From positions 62,001 through 126,000 of the forward strand of contig PBQA01000033.1 of assembly GCA_002724925.1 (NCBI GenBank): a stretch of 64,000 nt of DNA. Direction: 5' to 3'. The stretch's first letter is position 1, and each line of letters opens with the position of its first letter. Below, piece by piece: positions 27,175 to 37,500 of this stretch. The position numbers were made by a program, and so were the translations under genes. Origin of the DNA: Oceanospirillaceae bacterium. GTDB lineage: Bacteria; Pseudomonadota; Gammaproteobacteria; Pseudomonadales; Oceanobacteraceae. The notes beneath the pieces are model-generated. The model was not told where the DNA came from. It was given only the letters and a program-made list of their open reading frames with translations, and ran no database searches.

Positions 27175-30100
27175 ATGACGACTATCCTGCTGCATCGCCC
27201 TGTTGCAAGCCACCCAGACCTTGAACGGCTGCACCTGTTCGCAGGACGACACCTGGGAGAGGATGAATTCGACCAACAGCAGAACTACGCTGAAGCCCGT
27301 CTTTCGCCCATATTAAAACAGCAGTTGCCAGGTGTGGTTTCAGGGTTGCATGTACGATCCCGAGGCGAGCGTGGCCCAGTGGATGATATCCAGCTGGCAG
27401 TCAGTCCGGGCAGTGCTGTCACTTCCACAGGCGCAGCGCTCACACTGGAATCCCCCCTCTACTGTACCTGGCAGGATTTAGTCGAAGAGTATCGCGATCG
27501 AAAACAAGTGAGTAATGCCAGCGGTGTTTTCTATCTGACCTTACATCAGAGCCAATCGCATATTGACCCTCCCAACGTCGATCCATGCCAGCGCACTGCA
27601 TTCGACCCGACACGGGATACACGCTTGGTCACACTCGCATCGCTCAGGCTGCGGCGCTTAGATATCGATACTCAAAAGATAAAAACAGAACCCCCTCATC
27701 GGCTACAGAATACTATCTGTGCCGATCGCGTCGATCTTGATTTTGCGCGTCAGTTTCCGAATTCTGTACCGCTCGCACTCGTTGCTATTAACGATCAGAA
27801 TAAAACCACCCTACTTTGGGTATCAGAAGAGGCCGGACGTTACGAATCAAATAACGCTTCGGGTTACCTGACATTATTAAATCAGACTCAGGCAGCGTTC
27901 CGTCAGCTCGTTACTCTGCGTAATGAAGGCTCGAACCATCAGTTAACCCTGAAGAAGTTTCTCGATAAGCACCTGCAGCTGGACTATTTACCAGCGTCGG
28001 GCCAGTTGCCACTTTCCTGGCTGGAGGACATAGCCAGCAAAAAACCTAAAATGCACGGCCTTCCTGCTTATCTCGGCGTCGATGTAATACCGGTCGCGGC
28101 AGATGGCATTAACGAATTAGTACATAGACACCTGCCACGACGCGTCATTGATCTGACACAACCTGCGGGGGATCGCATTCGTCTATTACTAGCGATGAAG
28201 CGATCAGTATACAAGCCTGACCTGCTGGATATTCCAGAGCTGGACAACGATCTTGAGCTGGATCTTTACCGCTACTGTCAGAAGGCCTACATGCGCTGGT
28301 ACGACTGGAAAGAAGTATTCTACAGCCTTTACTACATTGCTCCGACATCAGATTCGAAGTACGACAACAAACTGACCGCCGAAGATGTCAATAGTCTTAA
28401 TCTTCCTGAGCCGGCGAAATCACCTCTGCTCCCTGATGCATTGTTCAATCGCGTGATCGTCGCAGCTATGAAGCGCTTTGCGCTGGAAGATTCAGAAAAT
28501 GCTCCTTATCCCTACGACAGAACCGAGTTCGAAATACCCAAATTTTTTGAAAACTGGGCGCCTGAAATTGATGAAGAACGTATGCCGCCGATACCTGACC
28601 GCCCGGAGAAGCACGGTCTTATTGGCCAGTACGCCATCACTGAAAAAGATCTCGATACCACCGAAGAGAAAATCCGTGATGAACGTAAAAAGCTTGAGGC
28701 AACACGAGATATTCTTCTGTTAAAACGTCAGCAACTGGATTCTCAAACCGTCGCGCTGGCGGCGCTGGCCGGCGGCGTAGCAGGCGATGGTAAAGGTATG
28801 CAGGTGGCTCGCTGGCTGCCTTACGCAAGCCTGAATACGGATAACCTGCCAACCGAAAAAAGTAGCATTGCGACGTCAGTGGCTACCAGTTCGACGTCAT
28901 CTGTTAAGGTAGCGACTGACTCGAAGACGACAGCGGATACTCAATACCGGATTGCTGAAAGAGAGATGTTATCACTCGAAGAGCAGAAGAAACGTGAGCT
29001 GCTCGGTACCCGCGACTATCAATATACAGAAGCTATTAAAGGGACTATTTATACAAAAATAGAGCCCGATAAATACTCTGCGTTCGAACTTACGCTGAAT
29101 AAAGACCGGATAGACCGGCTGCAGATTCCCACCGCATCCGTGAGTAAGCCCGCGTTTAATGCCAAAGAATTCAGCTTTGGCGTCATGGATCACATCAGCC
29201 CGGACATTAACGAATACAAAAAAATCTACTCAGGAATGCATGACATTCTGACGACCGTTCTGGATATTTTCGAAGAACCTGATGCAACCGATCTTCATAC
29301 CAAGCTAACTGGCCTGAGCACCGAACTGAAATCACCGTCAAATCTTGAGACAGACATTATCAATGAAACCAATAATAAATATACGGGCCTGCCTGCCGAG
29401 GGTAAGCCCACAAAAGCGCATTTCGGTAATCTGATCGCCAACCAACGAAGATACGAAGCAATCTTTACCGCGGGCAAGATTCTTACTCGCTGGATCAGCG
29501 TGGTCGAAAATCGATATAACGAAAGCGAACAGACACTTCAGACCCTGTTAAGAACTCAAAAAGAACTGATTGCGACGCAAGAAAAACGTAAGGCTGAAAT
29601 TGTACGTACCCGCCAGACTCTTCGCCACCTCGACAGTATTGCCGATGAGGCACTCGGTGATTACACCGTCGCTCAACAGCTGGTTGATGAAGATTGGCAA
29701 CGCGTATACAAAGAGTATAAGGAGCGCACTCGCGTGCTCACCACACAGGTCGAAGGGCTTTACTACGTTCGGGTACGGCAGGCTGAGATCAGCAGACCAT
29801 TAGCAGACCCATTACCATTACGCCGTGATAACCCAGGCGACCTGGTTCCTGGCTGCTCTTTAGATGATGATGCTGATCTTCCAGAGGCCCTTCTTCCCTT
29901 CTGGCAGGCAACACTGGAAATTCCAGCCGGACACTGGCGTGCAATATCGCCTTTCGCCGCACGTCTTAATACCCAACCGAATATCGACTATCTCGCACAG
30001 CTCAGACAAGTACGGATGACTAAGGCGTATCCTGAGTTGCCGGTTCTGAAAGCAAAAGTTGCAACCTCTTATGCCAATGCCGCCATGCGATCTATTGAAG

Positions 30101-30825
30101 ACAGCCCCGCCTTCGTAGAGCTGGCAGCGAATAGCAAGAAAAGAGTTCAACGTTGGGCGTCACTTCCACTTCAAATGACTGATTTTGTTCCAGCCCATAA
30201 AGTAGCTGAAGTACTTTCGCTGGAAGATCTCAACAACCACAGCCACCGGATTCTCAGAAGAGCAAGCCGCACACTCCAGGAAAAGCTGGAACAGTGCCAG
30301 CTTTGCCTTCAGAACGTCCTTGGATCGTTGCCGGGGTCAATCCGGCTGCGCTGGGGACAACTCGCAGAGGACAACCGCTTACCCGTTGAAGCGATCAGTC
30401 GCTGGCCGGGGCTTAAGAAAGCCGAAGAACTTGACTTCAACACTACTCGCACATTAGCAGAACTGATTGAGTGGTGGTTTAAGCAACTTGGCGAAAATGC
30501 AGACAGTGACAGCCGACAGGCCATGCGGGATATGGTTCGTGCAGCAGTTATCTATGCTTCGCTGGGTAATCCACAGGAAATAGTAAAAGGCAGTATCTTC
30601 AGCCCACCACGCCGCATGGCTTTCGGCGAGCGCTTCAGCGTCAGCCTTAACCAGATTGTGCGCATAGGTAAGACGCTGCAATTACTCAATAAAGAACAGG
30701 AAGTTGCAGCTGAACTGACCATTGAAGAGCACGATGAATCCAGTACCCGGGTAAAAATTACCAAGGTACTGCGGGAAGACATCGACTTTAAAGACAACAT
30801 CACCGTCATTGGCCGGGTTCGCTGA
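27175..30825 (+). CDS. large eCIS protein, third paralogue with coiled coils (1216 aa)
   Basis: The N-terminal module is again present (about residues 20-95: LFAGRHLGEDEFDQQQNYA, LPGVVSGLHV, SPGSAVTSTGAALTL). Beyond it the protein is much longer, with two regions of heptad-like charged helices: about 495-535 (EKDLDTTEEKIRDERKKLE) and about 780-855 (RYNESEQTLQTLLRTQKEL). A Thr/Ser-rich linker (about 565-590) lies between them and a helical C-terminal domain follows. No membrane segment. Length and coiled coils suggest a rod-like or fibre-like structural part. Ribosome site AAGGAGA. No known family assigned. Confidence 0.66.
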   Translation: MTTILLHRPVASHPDLERLHLFAGRHLGEDEFDQQQNYAEARLSPILKQQLPGVVSGLHVRSRGERGPVDDIQLAVSPGSAVTSTGAALTLESPLYCTWQDLVEEYRDRKQVSNASGVFYLTLHQSQSHIDPPNVDPCQRTAFDPTRDTRLVTLASLRLRRLDIDTQKIKTEPPHRLQNTICADRVDLDFARQFPNSVPLALVAINDQNKTTLLWVSEEAGRYESNNASGYLTLLNQTQAAFRQLVTLRNEGSNHQLTLKKFLDKHLQLDYLPASGQLPLSWLEDIASKKPKMHGLPAYLGVDVIPVAADGINELVHRHLPRRVIDLTQPAGDRIRLLLAMKRSVYKPDLLDIPELDNDLELDLYRYCQKAYMRWYDWKEVFYSLYYIAPTSDSKYDNKLTAEDVNSLNLPEPAKSPLLPDALFNRVIVAAMKRFALEDSENAPYPYDRTEFEIPKFFENWAPEIDEERMPPIPDRPEKHGLIGQYAITEKDLDTTEEKIRDERKKLEATRDILLLKRQQLDSQTVALAALAGGVAGDGKGMQVARWLPYASLNTDNLPTEKSSIATSVATSSTSSVKVATDSKTTADTQYRIAEREMLSLEEQKKRELLGTRDYQYTEAIKGTIYTKIEPDKYSAFELTLNKDRIDRLQIPTASVSKPAFNAKEFSFGVMDHISPDINEYKKIYSGMHDILTTVLDIFEEPDATDLHTKLTGLSTELKSPSNLETDIINETNNKYTGLPAEGKPTKAHFGNLIANQRRYEAIFTAGKILTRWISVVENRYNESEQTLQTLLRTQKELIATQEKRKAEIVRTRQTLRHLDSIADEALGDYTVAQQLVDEDWQRVYKEYKERTRVLTTQVEGLYYVRVRQAEISRPLADPLPLRRDNPGDLVPGCSLDDDADLPEALLPFWQATLEIPAGHWRAISPFAARLNTQPNIDYLAQLRQVRMTKAYPELPVLKAKVATSYANAAMRSIEDSPAFVELAANSKKRVQRWASLPLQMTDFVPAHKVAEVLSLEDLNNHSHRILRRASRTLQEKLEQCQLCLQNVLGSLPGSIRLRWGQLAEDNRLPVEAISRWPGLKKAEELDFNTTRTLAELIEWWFKQLGENADSDSRQAMRDMVRAAVIYASLGNPQEIVKGSIFSPPRRMAFGERFSVSLNQIVRIGKTLQLLNKEQEVAAELTIEEHDESSTRVKITKVLREDIDFKDNITVIGRVR

Positions 30826-30827
30826 GC

Positions 30828-32645
30828 ATGATGTTTGATCATCAGGGAGCAGAGACGACTCGCATACGGGCTTTGACTATTAAAGCCCCGGAATCTTTGC
30901 ATTCGAAGATCGAAAGGGACGTAGCCACAGCTGACTGGCCATCTACGGATGATGAGAGGATCATATTCATCAGGAAGATCACCGCTACGGGATCAGCCAA
31001 CGATATCGCTCATTCTCTGCGTGAAGAAACACTGCGCCAGATCCGGGAGCAACCTGGCGATAACGTGCGTATTTTCCCCAATACTCATCAAATGCTTGCT
31101 CAGTTACTGATGGATGCCGCAAAAGGCGAGCTGGGTCATCACTGGTATTGGCGAAAATGGAATGAAAGCGTGCTTCGCTCTGCGCATAGCCCTGTGATGA
31201 GCATATTATCAGAGCATCTTCCGGCAATGAGCTCTGCGCTAACACTGCTGGCAAAACAAAACAAAGCTGCGGTAGTTATGGAGGCTATTTCAGAGAGAGA
31301 AGCCGGCGAACTACTCATACTGTTGAGCTCTCACTCAGGATACTCTTTGAATGCGGGTTACTTAAATAGCCATACAGCAATGGGGCGTGGCAGTCACGTT
31401 ATCAGGAACACGCCAGGAGAAGACAATCCTCGGATGCACGAAGAATCAAATGATCCAGCGCCCGTATCAACGAATCGAATATCTGATACAGAATTGGATG
31501 ATTTTACCTTCGATAAGGGATACTCATTAAATCAAATCCCCGAACATTACTTTCATATCTGGCAAGCTGCATTAGCCAATACCGTATCACGAGCACACCT
31601 GGTGCTTGTTGCCTTTTTGATCTCTCTGAAGCACCTGCCTCTTCCGCTACATAACCAGACAGAAGAGGTGTTATCTGGGGTCGCAGAAAAACTCAATAGA
31701 TCTGTTTCTGATACGAGTATATTGTCTGAACGACCTGATACTGAGGAGCATACGAGCAAAAGCCATCAACCGCATCCATGCTTTTCGGGAGAGCCAGAAA
31801 GTAAACATCGACAACCAGTAGTAGATTCAGGAAACTCATCTGAGACTACAGACCATGGCTACGATAAATGCGCCGAAAAAGACACAACGCTTCCCGACGC
31901 GCCTATATCTCTACATAGCTCTTCTGGCAGTACATCATCAAGTAGAGAATCATTAATAAAACAAGCAACTCGTTCGTTAAAAGATGACACGGGAGATACA
32001 CCTGTTTCAGCTCCGTGTAATAGCTTCGGTATAGATCAGGATGCCGATAGGAGCTTTGGCAGCCAATTCGGCGGAATACTCTACCTGCTTAACTTCTTAA
32101 ATCGCCAACCAGTACAGGCAATCATCCGTACACATTGGCGAAGTGTTCCTTGCGTATGGACCTGGCTATCAGGCGCGGTAGAGACTTTCGGCGACAACGC
32201 AGTACTAAAGAATGACCCTTTATATGACTACATAATCCAACGCACACACCTAGCGCGTGATTTACACGATTCGAAACACATTGAACGAAGCAGTAACAGA
32301 AGCAGTGACAGAACCCGTTACACAGATACAGGTACCGAAACGGGTTCAAGCCCGATAAACACTAGCTGTTTACGGCCAGACCTCATCTGTGAGCTACGGA
32401 AGACTTCAGAAACTCTGTATCCACGCCATTTATGGAATACCGAATTGCTGTCGCTTTCTTCTGACATTGGTATTTCTCAGAATCGCATCGTCGTACGTGC
32501 TGATCTATCTGAAGCCAATATTAACGCCCGGCTACACGGCCTGGACATTAATCCTGGCTGGCTTCCATGGTTTGGATATACCGTCCAGTTCCAATTCGAA
32601 CATGGCTTTCGACCTACGCCTGTTAAGAGAGGGCAGCATGAATGA
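30828..32645 (+). CDS. eCIS tape measure protein (CIS_TMP, Afp14-like)
   Basis: 605 aa. The N-terminal part (IRALTIKAP, PNTHQMLAQLLMDAAKGELGHHWYWRKWNES) and the C-terminal ending GLDINPGWLPWFGYTVQFQFEHGF match the contractile injection system tape measure family, which sets particle length during assembly. The middle (about residues 185-420; 31380-32090) is serine-, aspartate- and histidine-rich low-complexity sequence with lower GC, read as a flexible or fast-evolving insert. It lies 2 bp after the preceding gene and overlaps the ATPase gene by 8 nt. Confidence 0.78.
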   Translation: MMFDHQGAETTRIRALTIKAPESLHSKIERDVATADWPSTDDERIIFIRKITATGSANDIAHSLREETLRQIREQPGDNVRIFPNTHQMLAQLLMDAAKGELGHHWYWRKWNESVLRSAHSPVMSILSEHLPAMSSALTLLAKQNKAAVVMEAISEREAGELLILLSSHSGYSLNAGYLNSHTAMGRGSHVIRNTPGEDNPRMHEESNDPAPVSTNRISDTELDDFTFDKGYSLNQIPEHYFHIWQAALANTVSRAHLVLVAFLISLKHLPLPLHNQTEEVLSGVAEKLNRSVSDTSILSERPDTEEHTSKSHQPHPCFSGEPESKHRQPVVDSGNSSETTDHGYDKCAEKDTTLPDAPISLHSSSGSTSSSRESLIKQATRSLKDDTGDTPVSAPCNSFGIDQDADRSFGSQFGGILYLLNFLNRQPVQAIIRTHWRSVPCVWTWLSGAVETFGDNAVLKNDPLYDYIIQRTHLARDLHDSKHIERSSNRSSDRTRYTDTGTETGSSPINTSCLRPDLICELRKTSETLYPRHLWNTELLSLSSDIGISQNRIVVRADLSEANINARLHGLDINPGWLPWFGYTVQFQFEHGFRPTPVKRGQHE

Positions 32646-34560
32646 TCTCGCTGTAATAAAGCCTCAGGCAGACTGTTTCAATCCGCTTCAACAATGGACT
32701 GAGGCTGGTCTGGTGTTCTATACAGAATCGCTCACCCAGGATGCTACTGCTCAGCTGCCGTCAGGCGTTCACTTTCAGACACTGACTCATGATATTGAAG
32801 CGCAGTGGAAAAATCTTAACGGGCGAACCTCGCATCTCATCCAAGTTCTCAATTTATCTCCTGCCGAAGTCTTCGTTCTGTTTATTGCCGGTATGATGGA
32901 GACGCAGCCCAGAATTGCCTTTGCCATCAATGAATTGCAACAGCCTTCCGATCAGGCCCGACTGAGTATTCACCTCGCGCTTGATATGGTTCAGTTTCTG
33001 TTTCCGGATACGACAGACTGGGATGTTCTCGATCTCATCAACACACCCCTGTTTAATGAGTCCGTGATCACCGTATCCGGCAATGGCCCGCTCAGCCTCC
33101 GGGAATTGGCAATCTCTGTTCCCCTCTGGTCAGTCATTAAAAGCAAACACAACCGCTGGCAGGGCGTGCAAGAACTCGACTCTCATGAGCGGGAATTACT
33201 CCCTGCTGCAACACGAAAATTATTGCCTGATTTGTGCAAAAAGCTTACTTCAAGCGAGTTTCTGATTCTGCGCGGACAGGAGCACAGTGGCCGATCAATA
33301 CTGGCCGCGGAGCTGGGGCTGCTCTCGGGTTACCGCGCCATGCGTATTCCCTACCAGAGCTGGCAAGATGAGCCGCAACTGCGGCTCGCAGCAGCAATCG
33401 CCGGCTGGCTTCCTGTCATCACACCACCTGATGTGCCAGGTGAAGACTACAAGCTCATCAGTTCTGGATATCAAACGCCCGCCATAATAATAACGGGGTT
33501 GCACACCTGTGTGATTGCAAGCCGCTGCTACAACTACGCGTTACCTATGCCAGATTCGACACTGCGCCAAAAGCTTTGGTCTGAACATGTTGAAGACAAG
33601 AGCTTAGCCGAAAAATTGGCAGGCTCCGCTTTACTCAGTGGCCCAATGATTAAAAACATCGGAGAGCAGATTACCCTACCCGAGGGCTTATCAGGGCTAA
33701 ATCAGGAACAACAAGTTCGTACGTGGCGCTCTTTGAATATCGCCCCTGGGCTCACCCAGCTTGCGCAAGCGGTGACCAAAGATATTCCGAAAGAAGCAGT
33801 AATATTTCCAACGTTGATCAATGAACATCTGGATGATCTTATTGCCCGGGCGCTTCAGCGAGAATCCCTGTACCGGAAACTCGGCGATACTCTTGCCGCC
33901 AACCAAAACCCTGGATTGCGCGCTCTCTTTGTGGGAGCCAGTGGAACAGGAAAAACACTGGCAGCCAGTTATATTGCGAGCCAGATAGGTGCCCCACTGT
34001 TTCGTGTAGATCTTGGTTCTGTCATCAATAAGTACATTGGGGAAAGTGAGAAAAACCTTGGTCGGCTGCTCGACTACGCCGCGGCTACCGACACCATACT
34101 ATTGTTCGATGAAGCTGAATCTGTATTTGGTAACCGTACTGATGCCCGTAGCAGCAATGAACGCTTTGCCAACAATCTCACTAACTACCTGCTTTCCCGC
34201 ATTGAGACTCACCCAGGGATTGTCATACTGACATCGAACCACAGGGACCGTATCGACCCCGCGTTCAACCGCCGTCTGGAAATAATTATCGATTTTCCTC
34301 AGCCGGGCTTTAATGAGCGACTGGCTTTGTGGGGCAGTCACATGGGGCAACGCAGCCCAGATGACGATTTCCTGAAAGCTCTGGCAAGTCATTGTGACTT
34401 GTCTGGCGGGCAGATTCGTAACGCCGTTCTGAGTGCCGCCGCGAACAGCCCGGATTCTGAAGTACTCGGCAAAGCGGCAATTATTAAAGCAATATCCCGC
34501 GAATACCAGAAGCTGGGTAAATCCTTGCCCGCGGCATTACAAAGTCATGGAGTGATGTAA
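32638..34560 (+). CDS. eCIS AAA+ ATPase (Afp15-like)
   Basis: 640 aa from ATG 32638, preceded by GAGAGGG and overlapping the tape measure stop; longer upstream readings run through the tape measure coding region and are not used. The C-terminal AAA+ module has Walker A GASGTGKT (433-440), Walker B ILLFDEAE (D491, E492), sensor-1 TSN (N534) and arginine finger candidates R545-R546. An earlier segment (208-226, RGQEHSGRSILAAELG) resembles a degenerate Walker A. Afp15-type ATPases are needed for assembly in the cytoplasm rather than for firing. It joins the effector gene with a 1-nt overlap. Confidence 0.93.
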   Translation: MNDLAVIKPQADCFNPLQQWTEAGLVFYTESLTQDATAQLPSGVHFQTLTHDIEAQWKNLNGRTSHLIQVLNLSPAEVFVLFIAGMMETQPRIAFAINELQQPSDQARLSIHLALDMVQFLFPDTTDWDVLDLINTPLFNESVITVSGNGPLSLRELAISVPLWSVIKSKHNRWQGVQELDSHERELLPAATRKLLPDLCKKLTSSEFLILRGQEHSGRSILAAELGLLSGYRAMRIPYQSWQDEPQLRLAAAIAGWLPVITPPDVPGEDYKLISSGYQTPAIIITGLHTCVIASRCYNYALPMPDSTLRQKLWSEHVEDKSLAEKLAGSALLSGPMIKNIGEQITLPEGLSGLNQEQQVRTWRSLNIAPGLTQLAQAVTKDIPKEAVIFPTLINEHLDDLIARALQRESLYRKLGDTLAANQNPGLRALFVGASGTGKTLAASYIASQIGAPLFRVDLGSVINKYIGESEKNLGRLLDYAAATDTILLFDEAESVFGNRTDARSSNERFANNLTNYLLSRIETHPGIVILTSNHRDRIDPAFNRRLEIIIDFPQPGFNERLALWGSHMGQRSPDDDFLKALASHCDLSGGQIRNAVLSAAANSPDSEVLGKAAIIKAISREYQKLGKSLPAALQSHGVM

Positions 34561-37500
34561 TGGAATCAAAGTCGCTCAGCAAGAAGGGAAACAAAGCTAC
34601 TGAACTCGCAAATAAGAAACCTGCGAGAAAGAAAGCCAGTCAACCCGAGTACCTTAAAAAGAAGATCCAGAAAAAAATGGCTGTCAGCGACCCGGCAGAC
34701 AGCCAGGAGAAAGAAGCCGACAAAGTCGCAGCCGATGTGAAGCAGAACCTTCAGCGAGGCAACGACGAGCCTGCTGTTGCGGCCAGAAGCGTAAGCTCCT
34801 CTACGCCTTCCATTAGCCGAACAGAAGAAGACGATGTACAGGCTAAACTATTCAGAGCAGAGGAAGAAGAAGCGCAGACAAAAGTACATCGTGAAGAAGA
34901 GGAAGTTCAAACCAAAGTATTCCGGGAAGAAGAGGAAGAAGCCGCTCAGACAAAACTTTTCCGTAACATAGATGAACTCGCTCAGGCGAAGCTGTACCGG
35001 CAGGAAGAAGAGGAAGTCGCTCAAACCAGGTTGCACCGGACTGAAGAAGATCCAGTTCAAACCAAATTAATGAGAAAAGAGCGGGACGAACAGAAAGCTC
35101 ACGATGAAAAAATGGATGAGGTAGAAGCCCGCATCGCCCAGTCACGTGGCAACGGCTCTCCCCTACCGGACGAAGTCCGTCAGAAAATGGAGCAGCAGTT
35201 TGGCAAAGATTTCTCGCGGGTTGTCATTCATACCGATATGCAGTCCGACGAGCTTTGCAAAGAATTGAACGCTCGCGCGTTCGCCATTGGTAATGACATC
35301 TACTTCGCCACAGGAGAGTTTAATCCGGATAGTGAGCGGGGCCAGGAGTTACTCGCTCATGAGTTAACGCATGTCGTTCAAACAGGAAGCTCCATAGCGC
35401 GAACAATATTCAGAAAGATTGCGCCTGAAGACACGCCTGCGGGAAATACTGCGGCCAGTTCTGCTCTGACAGAAATGCTTAACCTGCGTGTGCCCGCCAT
35501 CAAACAGCGCCACCTGTCTCTATATTCCCAGCTAGCGAGTGAGGGGAAGCTAGGCCGTGTTGCGGGATATGATCGTCCTCACAAAGGCGGGGATACGACA
35601 AAGCAAAAACGCTTCTGGGAAAAGGATATTGTTTTTGATGAAGCAGAGGTCGGACGTAAGCTCGGGGCGCTTACCCCGGCTGTCAGCTGGCCAACAAATA
35701 ACAGGCACCAAGTCAGATTCCAGATAAAGAACGATTCGAAAACCTACGCGTATACCCGTAAATCCTTCCTTAAGAAAATATTGAAGGTCCCGAAGTGGGA
35801 CCGCGAAGGAAATCCGGTGCCTCAGTATCAGGTTGATCATATTGTTGAACTGCAGACTTCCGGCGCACATGGTACGCGCTATGCCGTAGGCAATAGCCTG
35901 CAAAATATGGAGCTATTGGACCAACCCTCCAACAGTTCCTCTGGTAGTACCATCATGTCTGGTATTCATGAGCGCGTGGATAACTATATAAAAACACTGG
36001 ATGAATCTACCCGACCGACTAAGAAAGACTGGCTCAAGGATCACTCTATTTACTTCGACCAGGTAACTGTCGATAGTTCTATGGGTAAATCTGAAGGCAA
36101 TAGCTCTTGGTGGACTCTCGATGAGATAAAAGCCCTTTCGCCGCTCGATGCCTTAAAAGGTGCTCCACCGATAACCTACGAGGGCGATGACCGAAGCTTT
36201 GCTCTATTTTCGGGAAAGGGAGGAATCGAGGTTGGTCGCTTTGGACACGCCAGGGAAGCAACCGAATTTTCTCCTCGAGGACGTAGCTCCCGCAGCCTGG
36301 CTGGAATGGTCATTTCCTCGATAACACTTAATGACAAAGCTGAACAAGATAACCTTCAATCGGAAGGCGTCCATATCGGTAAGTTAAATGGTAGATGGGA
36401 TCTCCCTGAAAAGTGGGCGCCTGAAAATACAGATGTCGAGCTGATGCTCTTCGGGCTCGGTCCATATGCTGGATACGTTGTACCACCTGCCAACCTACCA
36501 GCGGACTTTGAGCCTACAAGCCCGGCCATCTTTTCTGACATTGAAATAGGCTCAGAAGGATTCATGGCTGAAGGCGAAATACCTAAGCCAACGATCCCTC
36601 TGTTGGAGAATCTATCCATCGGTGCCTCTTGGATTGGTAGCGATGTCATGCTGCGAGCCGAGTACTCGCCACAAGATCTAAAAATTCCCATGCCGGGACT
36701 GACCATCAATGGCGGGTCTATTGGTCTTTTCTACAGCGGTCAGGAGGGGTTTGGTGTCGATGGAACAATATTCGTAGAGGTCAGTAAATTAGGAGAGGGA
36801 TCACTAACGGCTGGCTACTCGCAGCGATCTGGTTTCTTTGCCGAAGGCACGTTCGACTTCGACTCAAAACTATTTGATGAGGCAAGCGCTACTCTCAGGT
36901 ATCGAGATAAAACTTTCAGCGGTGATGGCACACTAAAAATAAACAGCCCCGATAAAATTAAAGGCATAAAAGCGGCCGAACTCCAGGTTAGTTTTTCGGA
37001 GGAAGCTTTTTCTGCCGAAGGAACCGTCGACCCGGACATCCCTGGTGTTCAACAAGCAGGACTGACGGTCGACTATTCCGAAGAAGAAGGCCTGACTATC
37101 GGTGGAAGCCTTGAACTCACTGCGAATCCCGCTATCCGCTCAGGCTCAATCAACGTAAAAGTTAATAAAAATGGAGAAGAATGGAAAGTCAGTGGCGAAG
37201 GTACGGCGCAACCTGATATTCCGGGCATTGATTCAGAACTGAATGTCGGCTACGAAGACGGTGGATTTGTTGCGGAGTTCAGCGGTGGCTTCGAGCGAGG
37301 CATGCTCTCAGGAGACGTTACTGTAGGTGTGAGTAACCGGGCTGTCGGTGAAGACGGCAAGCCCAGCGGTGACCCACTGCCCGGCGGCGAACTATTGGTG
37401 TACGGCTCTGGGTCAGCCACGATACAGATTGCACCATGGCTACAAGGAACCGCCGGAGTAAAATTTGACCCTAACGGTGAGGTAACCGTCTCAGGTGAAA

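Noticed and set aside
32389-32637. N-terminal extension of the AAA+ ATPase
   Set aside because: It lies wholly inside the tape measure coding sequence and gives an atypical hydrophobic sequence; ATG 32638 has a ribosome site.
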